This document shows positions 24,281 through 37,152 of a DNA stretch of 64,000 nt, piece by piece. Below the pieces are notes generated by a model, which had not been told where the DNA came from, did not search any database, and saw only the letters and a program-made list of their open reading frames with translations. The stretch is from Xiphydria camelus (Eukaryota; Arthropoda; Insecta; Hymenoptera; Xiphydriidae), in the NCBI GenBank assembly GCA_963678675.1, contig OY783199.1, forward strand, positions 17,415,510 through 17,479,509, read 5' to 3'. A program made the position numbers and the translations under genes. How positions within the stretch are numbered: the first letter of the stretch is position 1; each line of letters begins with the position of its first letter.

Positions 24281-27200
24281 GAGGAAATCTCAACGGAACA
24301 CCGAGATATCGATGATTTCTTGCGGAAAAAAAAATTTCTTTATACACAAAATCAGCGTTATTTCATATTTCCTTTGAGATTTCGACCAAATAACCGTGCT
24401 TTTCGGAATCAGCGTAAAAAAATACATAAGATAGGGTGGTCGAGATTCCAATTCCAGAGATTTCGATTTTTCGCAAAAATCGAAATCTCTGGAATCGAAT
24501 TTTCGACCATCCTATCTTATGTATTTTTTCGCGCTGATTACGAAAATGATATATTTATTGAGGAAATCTCAACGGAACACCGAGATATCGATGATTTCTT
24601 GCGGGAAAAAAAATGTCTTTATACACAAAATCAGCGTTATTTCATATTTCCTTTGAGATCTCGACCAAATAACCGTGCTTTTCGGAATCAGCGTAAAAAA
24701 ATACATAAGATAGGGTGATCCAGAATTCGATTCCAGAGATTTCGATTTTTGCAAAAAATCTAAGGCATACCCCTTAGATTTTTCGCAAAAATCGAAATCT
24801 CTGGAATCGAATTCTCGACCATCCTATCTTATGTATTTTTTCGCGCTGATTACGAAAATGATATATTTATTGAGGAAATCTCAACGGAACACCGAGATAT
24901 CGATGATTTCTTGCGGAAAAAAAAATTTCTTTATACACAAAATCAGCGTTATTTCATATTTCCTTTGAGATTTCGACCAAATAACCGTGCTTTTCGGAAT
25001 CAGCGTAAAAAAATACATCGGATAGGGTGGTCGAGATTCCAATTCCGAAGATTTTCATTTTTCGAAAAAATTGACAATTTCTGTAAGGTCGGGACCTTAC
25101 AGAAAATGCGATTTTTCGCAAAAATCGAAATCTCTGGAATCGAATTCTCGACCATCCTATCTTATGTATTTTTTCGCGCTGATTACGAAAATGATATATT
25201 TATTGAGGAAATCTCAACGGAACACCGAGATATCGATGATTTCTTGCGGAAAAAAAAATTTCTTTATACACAAAATCAGCGTTATTTCATATTTCCTTTG
25301 AGATTTCGACCAAATAACCGTGCTTTTCGGAATCAGCGTAAAAAAATACATCGGATAGGGTGGTCGAGATTCCAATTCCGAAGATTTTCATTTTTCGAAA
25401 AAATTGACAATTTCTGTAAGGTCGGGACCTTACAGAAAATGCGATTTTTCGCAAAAATCGAAATCTCTGGAATCGAATTCTCGACCATCCTATCTTATGT
25501 ATTTTTTCGCGCTGATTACGAAAATGATATATTTATTGAGGAAATCTCAACGGAACACCGAGATATCGATGATTTCTTGCGGAAAAAAAAATTTCTTTAT
25601 ACACAAAATCAGCGTTATTTCATATTTCCTTTGAGATTTCGACCAAATAACCGTGCTTTTCGGAATCAGCGTAAAAAAATACATAAGATAGGGTGGTCGA
25701 GATTCCAATTCCAGAGATTTCGATTTTTCGCAAAAATCGAAATCTCTGGAATCGAATTCTCGACCATCCTATCTTATGTATTTTTTCGCGCTGATTACGA
25801 AAATGATATATTTATTGAGGAAATCTCAACGGAACACCGAGATATCGATGATTTCTTGCGGGAAAAAAAATTTCTTTATACACAAAATCAGCGTTATTTC
25901 ATATTTCCCTTGAGATCTCGACCAAATAACCGTGCTTTTCGGAATCAGCGTAAAAAAATACATAAGATAGGGTGATCCAGAATTCGATTCCAGAGATTTC
26001 GATTTTTGCAAAAAATCTAAGGCATACCCCTTAGATTTTTCGCAAAAATCGAAATCTCTGGAATCGAATTCTCGACCATCCTATCTTATGTATTTTTTCG
26101 CGCTGATTACGAAAATGATATATTTATTGAGGAAATCTCAACGGAACACCGAGATATCGATGATTTCTTGCGGGAAAAAAAATGTCTTTATACACAAAAT
26201 CAGCGTTATTTCATATTTCCTTTGAGATCTCGACCAAATAACCGTGCTTTTCGGAATCAGCGTAAAAAAATACATCGGATAGGGTGGTCGAGATTCCAAT
26301 TCCGAAGATTTTCATTTTTCGAAAAAATTGACAATTTCTGTAAGGTCGGGACCTTACAGAAAATGCGATTTTTCGCAAAAATCGAAATCTCTGGAATCGA
26401 ATTCTCGACCATCCTATCTTATGTATTTTTTCGCGCTGATTACGAAAATGATATATTTATTGAGGAAATCTCAACGGAACACCGAGATATCGATGATTTC
26501 TTGCGGAAAAAAAAATTTCTTTATACACAAAATCAGCGTTATTTCATATTTCCTTTGAGATTTCGACCAAATAACCGTGCTTTTCGGAATCAGCGTAAAA
26601 AAATACATAAGATAGGGTGGTCGAGATTCCAATTCCAGAGATTTCGATTTTTCGCAAAAATCGAAATCTCTGGAATCGAATTCTCGACCATCCTATCTTA
26701 TGTATTTTTTCGCGCTGATTACGAAAATGATATATTTATTGAGGAAATCTCAACGGAACACCGAGATATCGATGATTTCTTGCGGGAAAAAAAATTTCTT
26801 TATACACAAAATCAGCGTTATTTCATATTTCCCTTGAGATCTCGACCAAATAACCGTGCTTTTCGGAATCAGCGTAAAAAAATACATAAGATAGGGTGAT
26901 CCAGAATTCGATTCCAGAGATTTCGATTTTTGCAAAAAATCTAAGGCATACCCCTTAGATTTTTCGCAAAAATCGAAATCTCTGGAATCGAATTCTCGAC
27001 CATCCTATCTTATGTATTTTTTCGCGCTGATTACGAAAATGATATATTTATTGAGGAAATCTCAACGGAACACCGAGATATCGATGATTTCTTGCGGGAA
27101 AAAAAATGTCTTTATACACAAAATCAGCGTTATTTCATATTTCCTTTGAGATCTCGACCAAATAACCGTGCTTTTCGGAATCAGCGTAAAAAAATACATC

Positions 27201-28933
27201 GGATAGGGTGGTCGAGATTCCAATTCCGAAGATTTTCATTTTTCGAAAAAATTGACAATTTCTGTAAGGTCGGGACCTTACAGAAAATGCGATTTTTCGC
27301 AAAAATCGAAATCTCTGGAATCGAATTCTCGACCATCCTATCTTATGTATTTTTTCGCGCTGATTACGAAAATGATATATTTATTGAGGAAATCTCAACG
27401 GAACACCGAGATATCGATGATTTCTTGCGGGAAAAAAAATGTCTTTATACACAAAATCAGCGTTATTTCATATTTCCTTTGAGATCTCGACCAAATAACC
27501 GTGCTTTTCGGAATCAGCGTAAAAAAATACATAAGATAGGGTGATCCAGAATTCGATTCCAGAGATTTCGATTTTTGCAAAAAATCTAAGGCATACCCCT
27601 TAGATTTTTCGCAAAAATCGAAATCTCTGGAATCGAATTCTCGACCATCCTATCTTATGTATTTTTTCGCGCTGATTACGAAAATGATATATTTATTGAG
27701 GAAATCTCAACGGAACACCGAGATATCGATGATTTCTTGCGGAAAAAAAAATTTCTTTATACACAAAATCAGCGTTATTTCATATTTCCTTTGAGATTTC
27801 GACCAAATAACCGTGCTTTTCGGAATCAGCGTAAAAAAATACATAAGATAGGGTGGTCGAGATTCCAATTCCAGAGATTTCGATTTTTCGCAAAAATCGA
27901 AATCTCTGGAATCGAATTCTCGACCATCCTATCTTATGTATTTTTTCGCGCTGATTACGAAAATGATATATTTATTGAGGAAATCTCAACGGAACACCGA
28001 GATATCGATGATTTCTTGCGGGAAAAAAAATTTCTTTATACACAAAATTAGCGTTATTTCATATTTCCCTTGAGATCTCGACCAAATAACCGTGCTTTTC
28101 GGAATCAGCGTAAAAAAATACATAAGATAGGGTGATCCAGAATTCGATTCCAGAGATTTCGATTTTTGCAAAAAATCTAAGGCATACCCCTTAGATTTTT
28201 CGCAAAAATCGAAATCTCTGGAATCGAATTCTCGACCATCCTATCTTATGTATTTTTTCGCGCTGATTACGAAAATGATATATTTATTGAGGAAATCTCA
28301 ACGGAACACCGAGATATCGATGATTTCTTGCGGGAAAAAAAATGTCTTTATACACAAAATCAGCGTTATTTCATATTTCCTTTGAGATCTCGACCAAATA
28401 ACCGTGCTTTTCGGAATCAGCGTAAAAAAATACATCGGATAGGGTGGTCGAGATTCCAATTCCGAAGATTTTCATTTTTCGAAAAAATTGACAATTTCTG
28501 TAAGGTCGGGACCTTACAGAAAATGCGATTTTTCGCAAAAATCGAAATCTCTGGAATCGAATTCTCGACCATCCTATCTTATGTATTTTTTCGCGCTGAT
28601 TACGAAAATGATATATTTATTGAGGAAATCTCAACGGAACACCGAGATATCGATGATTTCTTGCGGGAAAAAAAATGTCTTTATACACAAAATCAGCGTT
28701 ATTTCATATTTCCTTTGAGATCTCGACCAAATAACCGTGCTTTTCGGAATCAGCGTAAAAAAATACATAAGATAGGGTGATCCAGAATTCGATTCCAGAG
28801 ATTTCGATTTTTGCAAAAAATCTAAGGCATACCCCTTAGATTTTTCGCAAAAATCGAAATCTCTGGAATCGAATTCTCGACCATCCTATCTTATGTATTT
28901 TTTCGCGCTGATTACGAAAATGATATATTTATT
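24281..28933 (+). repeat. Array segment 7: 4,653-bp higher-order repeat, copy 1
   Basis: Unit starts: B24281 C24560 A24872 A25205 B25538 C25817 A26129 B26462 C26741 A27053 C27386 B27698 C27977 A28289 C28622. The same 15 units follow at once from 28934. Shared private marks are GAATTTTCG in the B at 24281 and 28934 and AAAATTAGCG (C-to-T, position 28049) in C27977 and C32630. This block is rich in B and C (10 of 15 units) compared with the rest of the window. Confidence 0.95.
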
Positions 28934-31900
28934 GAGGAAATCTCAACGGAACACCGAGATATCGATGATTTCTTGCGGGAAAAAAAATTTCTTTATACAC
29001 AAAATCAGCGTTATTTCATATTTCCTTTGAGATCTCGACCAAATAACCGTGCTTTTCGGAATCAGCGTAAAAAAATACATAAGATAGGGTGGTCGAGATT
29101 CCAATTCCAGAGATTTCGATTTTTCGCAAAAATCGAAATCTCTGGAATCGAATTTTCGACCATCCTATCTTATGTATTTTTTCGCGCTGATTACGAAAAT
29201 GATATATTTATTGAGGAAATCTCAACGGAACACCGAGATATCGATGATTTCTTGCGGGAAAAAAAATGTCTTTATACACAAAATCAGCGTTATTTCATAT
29301 TTCCTTTGAGATCTCGACCAAATAACCGTGCTTTTCGGAATCAGCGTAAAAAAATACATAAGATAGGGTGATCCAGAATTCGATTCCAGAGATTTCGATT
29401 TTTGCAAAAAATCTAAGGCATACCCCTTAGATTTTTCGCAAAAATCGAAATCTCTGGAATCGAATTCTCGACCATCCTATCTTATGTATTTTTTCGCGCT
29501 GATTACGAAAATGATATATTTATTGAGGAAATCTCAACGGAACACCGAGATATCGATGATTTCTTGCGGAAAAAAAAATTTCTTTATACACAAAATCAGC
29601 GTTATTTCATATTTCCTTTGAGATTTCGACCAAATAACCGTGCTTTTCGGAATCAGCGTAAAAAAATACATCGGATAGGGTGGTCGAGATTCCAATTCCG
29701 AAGATTTTCATTTTTCGAAAAAATTGACAATTTCTGTAAGGTCGGGACCTTACAGAAAATGCGATTTTTCGCAAAAATCGAAATCTCTGGAATCGAATTC
29801 TCGACCATCCTATCTTATGTATTTTTTCGCGCTGATTACGAAAATGATATATTTATTGAGGAAATCTCAACGGAACACCGAGATATCGATGATTTCTTGC
29901 GGAAAAAAAAATTTCTTTATACACAAAATCAGCGTTATTTCATATTTCCTTTGAGATTTCGACCAAATAACCGTGCTTTTCGGAATCAGCGTAAAAAAAT
30001 ACATCGGATAGGGTGGTCGAGATTCCAATTCCGAAGATTTTCATTTTTCGAAAAAATTGACAATTTCTGTAAGGTCGGGACCTTACAGAAAATGCGATTT
30101 TTCGCAAAAATCGAAATCTCTGGAATCGAATTCTCGACCATCCTATCTTATGTATTTTTTCGCGCTGATTACGAAAATGATATATTTATTGAGGAAATCT
30201 CAACGGAACACCGAGATATCGATGATTTCTTGCGGAAAAAAAAATTTCTTTATACACAAAATCAGCGTTATTTCATATTTCCTTTGAGATTTCGACCAAA
30301 TAACCGTGCTTTTCGGAATCAGCGTAAAAAAATACATAAGATAGGGTGGTCGAGATTCCAATTCCAGAGATTTCGATTTTTCGCAAAAATCGAAATCTCT
30401 GGAATCGAATTCTCGACCATCCTATCTTATGTATTTTTTCGCGCTGATTACGAAAATGATATATTTATTGAGGAAATCTCAACGGAACACCGAGATATCG
30501 ATGATTTCTTGCGGGAAAAAAAATTTCTTTATACACAAAATCAGCGTTATTTCATATTTCCCTTGAGATCTCGACCAAATAACCGTGCTTTTCGGAATCA
30601 GCGTAAAAAAATACATAAGATAGGGTGATCCAGAATTCGATTCCAGAGATTTCGATTTTTGCAAAAAATCTAAGGCATACCCCTTAGATTTTTCGCAAAA
30701 ATCGAAATCTCTGGAATCGAATTCTCGACCATCCTATCTTATGTATTTTTTCGCGCTGATTACGAAAATGATATATTTATTGAGGAAATCTCAACGGAAC
30801 ACCGAGATATCGATGATTTCTTGCGGGAAAAAAAATGTCTTTATACACAAAATCAGCGTTATTTCATATTTCCTTTGAGATCTCGACCAAATAACCGTGC
30901 TTTTCGGAATCAGCGTAAAAAAATACATCGGATAGGGTGGTCGAGATTCCAATTCCGAAGATTTTCATTTTTCGAAAAAATTGACAATTTCTGTAAGGTC
31001 GGGACCTTACAGAAAATGCGATTTTTCGCAAAAATCGAAATCTCTGGAATCGAATTCTCGACCATCCTATCTTATGTATTTTTTCGCGCTGATTACGAAA
31101 ATGATATATTTATTGAGGAAATCTCAACGGAACACCGAGATATCGATGATTTCTTGCGGAAAAAAAAATTTCTTTATACACAAAATCAGCGTTATTTCAT
31201 ATTTCCTTTGAGATTTCGACCAAATAACCGTGCTTTTCGGAATCAGCGTAAAAAAATACATAAGATAGGGTGGTCGAGATTCCAATTCCAGAGATTTCGA
31301 TTTTTCGCAAAAATCGAAATCTCTGGAATCGAATTCTCGACCATCCTATCTTATGTATTTTTTCGCGCTGATTACGAAAATGATATATTTATTGAGGAAA
31401 TCTCAACGGAACACCGAGATATCGATGATTTCTTGCGGGAAAAAAAATTTCTTTATACACAAAATCAGCGTTATTTCATATTTCCCTTGAGATCTCGACC
31501 AAATAACCGTGCTTTTCGGAATCAGCGTAAAAAAATACATAAGATAGGGTGATCCAGAATTCGATTCCAGAGATTTCGATTTTTGCAAAAAATCTAAGGC
31601 ATACCCCTTAGATTTTTCGCAAAAATCGAAATCTCTGGAATCGAATTCTCGACCATCCTATCTTATGTATTTTTTCGCGCTGATTACGAAAATGATATAT
31701 TTATTGAGGAAATCTCAACGGAACACCGAGATATCGATGATTTCTTGCGGGAAAAAAAATGTCTTTATACACAAAATCAGCGTTATTTCATATTTCCTTT
31801 GAGATCTCGACCAAATAACCGTGCTTTTCGGAATCAGCGTAAAAAAATACATCGGATAGGGTGGTCGAGATTCCAATTCCGAAGATTTTCATTTTTCGAA

Positions 31901-33586
31901 AAAATTGACAATTTCTGTAAGGTCGGGACCTTACAGAAAATGCGATTTTTCGCAAAAATCGAAATCTCTGGAATCGAATTCTCGACCATCCTATCTTATG
32001 TATTTTTTCGCGCTGATTACGAAAATGATATATTTATTGAGGAAATCTCAACGGAACACCGAGATATCGATGATTTCTTGCGGGAAAAAAAATGTCTTTA
32101 TACACAAAATCAGCGTTATTTCATATTTCCTTTGAGATCTCGACCAAATAACCGTGCTTTTCGGAATCAGCGTAAAAAAATACATAAGATAGGGTGATCC
32201 AGAATTCGATTCCAGAGATTTCGATTTTTGCAAAAAATCTAAGGCATACCCCTTAGATTTTTCGCAAAAATCGAAATCTCTGGAATCGAATTCTCGACCA
32301 TCCTATCTTATGTATTTTTTCGCGCTGATTACGAAAATGATATATTTATTGAGGAAATCTCAACGGAACACCGAGATATCGATGATTTCTTGCGGAAAAA
32401 AAAATTTCTTTATACACAAAATCAGCGTTATTTCATATTTCCTTTGAGATTTCGACCAAATAACCGTGCTTTTCGGAATCAGCGTAAAAAAATACATAAG
32501 ATAGGGTGGTCGAGATTCCAATTCCAGAGATTTCGATTTTTCGCAAAAATCGAAATCTCTGGAATCGAATTCTCGACCATCCTATCTTATGTATTTTTTC
32601 GCGCTGATTACGAAAATGATATATTTATTGAGGAAATCTCAACGGAACACCGAGATATCGATGATTTCTTGCGGGAAAAAAAATTTCTTTATACACAAAA
32701 TTAGCGTTATTTCATATTTCCCTTGAGATCTCGACCAAATAACCGTGCTTTTCGGAATCAGCGTAAAAAAATACATAAGATAGGGTGATCCAGAATTCGA
32801 TTCCAGAGATTTCGATTTTTGCAAAAAATCTAAGGCATACCCCTTAGATTTTTCGCAAAAATCGAAATCTCTGGAATCGAATTCTCGACCATCCTATCTT
32901 ATGTATTTTTTCGCGCTGATTACGAAAATGATATATTTATTGAGGAAATCTCAACGGAACACCGAGATATCGATGATTTCTTGCGGGAAAAAAAATGTCT
33001 TTATACACAAAATCAGCGTTATTTCATATTTCCTTTGAGATCTCGACCAAATAACCGTGCTTTTCGGAATCAGCGTAAAAAAATACATCGGATAGGGTGG
33101 TCGAGATTCCAATTCCGAAGATTTTCATTTTTCGAAAAAATTGACAATTTCTGTAAGGTCGGGACCTTACAGAAAATGCGATTTTTCGCAAAAATCGAAA
33201 TCTCTGGAATCGAATTCTCGACCATCCTATCTTATGTATTTTTTCGCGCTGATTACGAAAATGATATATTTATTGAGGAAATCTCAACGGAACACCGAGA
33301 TATCGATGATTTCTTGCGGGAAAAAAAATGTCTTTATACACAAAATCAGCGTTATTTCATATTTCCTTTGAGATCTCGACCAAATAACCGTGCTTTTCGG
33401 AATCAGCGTAAAAAAATACATAAGATAGGGTGATCCAGAATTCGATTCCAGAGATTTCGATTTTTGCAAAAAATCTAAGGCATACCCCTTAGATTTTTCG
33501 CAAAAATCGAAATCTCTGGAATCGAATTCTCGACCATCCTATCTTATGTATTTTTTCGCGCTGATTACGAAAATGATATATTTATT
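28934..33586 (+). repeat. Array segment 8: 4,653-bp higher-order repeat, copy 2
   Basis: Unit starts: B28934 C29213 A29525 A29858 B30191 C30470 A30782 B31115 C31394 A31706 C32039 B32351 C32630 A32942 C33275. It is a tandem copy of 24281-28933. The head of the first unit differs (GGGAAAAAAAATTTC with GATCTCG here, GGAAAAAAAAATTTC with GATTTCG in copy 1), so the duplication joint probably lies inside the 5' half of that B unit. Confidence 0.95.
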
Positions 33587-36500
33587 GAGGAAATCTCAAC
33601 GGAACACCGAGATATCGATGATTTCTTGCGGGAAAAAAAATTTCTTTATACACAAAATCAGCGTTATTTCATATTTCCTTTGAGATCTCGACCAAATAAC
33701 CGTGCTTTTCGGAATCAGCGTAAAAAAATACATCGGATAGGGTGGTCGAGATTCCAATTCCGAAGATTTTCATTTTTCGAAAAAATTGACAATTTCTGTA
33801 AGGTCGGGACCTTACAGAAAATGCGATTTTTCGCAAAAATCGAAATCTCGGGAATCGAATTCTCGACCATCCTATCTTATGTATTTTTTCGCGCTGATTA
33901 CGAAAATGATATATTTATTGCGGAAATCTCAACGGAACACCGAGATATCGATGATTTCTTGCGGAAAAAAAAATTTCTTTATACACAAAATCAGCGTTAT
34001 TTCATATTTCCTTTGAGATTTCGACCAAATAACCGTGCTTTTCGGAATCAGCGTAAAAAAATACATCGGATAGGGTGGTCGAGATTCCAATTCCGAAGAT
34101 TTTCATTTTTCGAAAAAATTGACAATTTCTGTAAGGTCGGGACCTTACAGAAAATGCGATTTTTCGCAAAAATCGAAATCTCTGGAATCGAATTCTCGAC
34201 CATCCTATCTTATGTATTTTTTCGCGCTGATTACGAAAATGATATATTTATTGAGGAAATCTCAACGGAACACCGAGATATCGATGATTTCTTGCGGAAA
34301 AAAAAATTTCTTTATACACAAAATCAGCGTTATTTCATATTTCCTTTGAGATTTCGACCAAATAACCGTGCTTTTCGGAATCAGCGTAAAAAAATACATA
34401 AGATAGGGTGGTCGAGATTCCAATTCCAGAGATTTGATTTTTCGCAAAAATCGAAATCTCTGGAATCGAATTCTCGACCATCCTATCTTATGTATTTTTT
34501 CGCGCTGATTACGAAAATGATATATTTATTGAGGAAATCTCAACGGAACACCGAGATATCGATGATTTCTTGCGGGAAAAAAAATTTCTTTATACACAAA
34601 ATCAGCGTTATTTCATATTTCCCTTGAGATCTCGACCAAATAACCGTGCTTTTCGGAATCAGCGTAAAAAAATACATAAGATAGGGTGATCCAGAATTCG
34701 ATTCCAGAGATTTCGATTTTTGCAAAAAATCTAAGGCATACCCCTTAGATTTTTCGCAAAAATCGAAATCTCTGGAATCGAATTCTCGACCATCCTATCT
34801 TATGTATTTTTTCGCGCTGATTACGAAAATGATATATTTATTGAGGAAATCTCAACGGAACACCGAGATATCGATGATTTCTTGCGGGAAAAAAAATGTC
34901 TTTATACACAAAATCAGCGTTATTTCATATTTCCTTTGAGATCTCGACCAAATAACCGTGCTTTTCGGAATCAGCGTAAAAAAATACATCGGATAGGGTG
35001 GTCGAGATTCCAATTCCGAAGATTTTCATTTTTCGAAAAAATTGACAATTTCTGTAAGGTCGGGACCTTACAGAAAATGCGATTTTTCGCAAAAATCGAA
35101 ATCTCTGGAATCGAATTCTCGACCATCCTATCTTATGTATTTTTTCGCGCTGATTACGAAAATGATATATTTATTGAGGAAATCTCAACGGAACACCGAG
35201 ATATCGATGATTTCTTGCGGGAAAAAAAATGTCTTTATACACAAAATCAGCGTTATTTCATATTTCCTTTGAGATCTCGACCAAATAACCGTGCTTTTCG
35301 GAATCAGCGTAAAAAAATACATCGGATAGGGTGGTCGAGATTCCAATTCCGAAGATTTTCATTTTTCGAAAAAATTGACAATTTCTGTAAGGTCGGGACC
35401 TTACAGAAAATGCGATTTTTCGCAAAAATCGAAATCTCTGGAATCGAATTCTCGACCATCCTATCTTATGTATTTTTTCGCGCTGATTACGAAAATGATA
35501 TATTTATTGAGGAAATCTCAACGGAACACCGAGATATCGATGATTTCTTGCGGAAAAAAAAATTTCTTTATACACAAAATCAGCGTTATTTCATATTTCC
35601 TTTGAGATCTCGAACAAATAAGCGTGCTTTTCGGAATCAGCGTAAAAAAATACATCGGATAGGGTGGTCGAGATTCCAATTCCGAAGATTTTCATTTTTC
35701 GAAAAAATTGACAATTTCTGTAAGGTCGGGACCTTACAGAAAATGCGATTTTTCGCAAAAATCGAAATCTCTGGAATCGAATTCTCGACCATCCTATCTT
35801 ATGTATTTTTTCGCGCTGATTACGAAAATGATATATTTATTGAGGAAATCTCAACGGAACACCGAGATATCGATGATTTCTTGCGGGAAAAAAAATTTCT
35901 TTATACACAAAATCAGCGTTATTTCATATTTCCCTTGAGATCTCGACCAAATAACCGTGCTTTTCGGAATCAGCGTAAAAAAATACATAAGATAGGGTGA
36001 TCCAGAATTCGATTCCAGAGATTTCGATTTTTGCAAAAAATCTAAGGCATACCCCTTAGATTTTTCGCAAAAATCGAAATCTCTGGAATCGAATTCTCGA
36101 CCATCCTATCTTATGTATTTTTTCGCGCTGATTACGAAAATGATATATTTATTGAGGAAATCTCAACGGAACACCGAGATATCGATGATTTCTTGCGGGA
36201 AAAAAAATGTCTTTATACACAAAATCAGCGTTATTTCATATTTCCTTTGAGATCTCGACCAAATAACCGTGCTTTTCGGAATCAGCGTAAAAAAATACAT
36301 CGGATAGGGTGGTCGAGATTCCAATTCCGAAGATTTTCATTTTTCGAAAAAATTGACAATTTCTGTAAGGTCGGGACCTTACAGAAAATGCGATTTTTCG
36401 CAAAAATCGAAATCTCTGGAATCGAATTCTCGACCATCCTATCTTATGTATTTTTTCGCGCTGATTACGAAAATGATATATTTATTGAGGAAATCTCAAC

Positions 36501-37152
36501 GGAACACCGAGATATCGATGATTTCTTGCGGGAAAAAAAATGTCTTTATACACAAAATCAGCGTTATTTCATATTTCCTTTGAGATCTCGACCAAATAAC
36601 CGTGCTTTTCGGAATCAGCGTAAAAAAATACATCGGATAGGGTGGTCGAGATTCCAATTCCGAAGATTTTCATTTTTCGAAAAAATTGACAATTTCTGTA
36701 AGGTCGGGACCTTACAGAAAATGCGATTTTTCGCAAAAATCGAAATCTCTGGAATCGAATTCTCGACCATCCTATCTTATGTATTTTTTCGCGCTGATTA
36801 CGAAAATGATATATTTATTGAGGAAATCTCAACGGAACACCGAGATATCGATGATTTCTTGCGGAAAAAAAAATTTCTTTATACACAAAATCAGCGTTAT
36901 TTCATATTTCCTTTGAGATCTCGAACAAATAAGCGTGCTTTTCGGAATCAGCGTAAAAAAATACATCGGATAGGGTGGTCGAGATTCCAATTCCGAAGAT
37001 TTTCATTTTTCGAAAAAATTGACAATTTCTGTAAGGTCGGGACCTTACAGAAAATGCGATTTTTCGCAAAAATCGAAATCTCTGGAATCGAATTCTCGAC
37101 CATCCTATCTTATGTATTTTTTCGCGCTGATTACGAAAATGATATATTTATT
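33587..37152 (+). repeat. Array segment 9: AR module with 1,311-bp local duplication
   Basis: Unit starts: AR33587 A33920 B34253 C34531 A34843 A35176 AN35509 C35842 A36154 A36487 AN36820. C34531-AN35509 and C35842-AN36820 are a C-A-A-AN tetramer in tandem (1,311 bp each). B34253 is the only 278-bp B; one C is missing from TTTCGATTTT near 34436. C35842 is of the subtype normally found after B although it follows AN. The first seven units recur at 61289 (offset 27,702, and 27,703 beyond the deletion). Confidence 0.94.
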
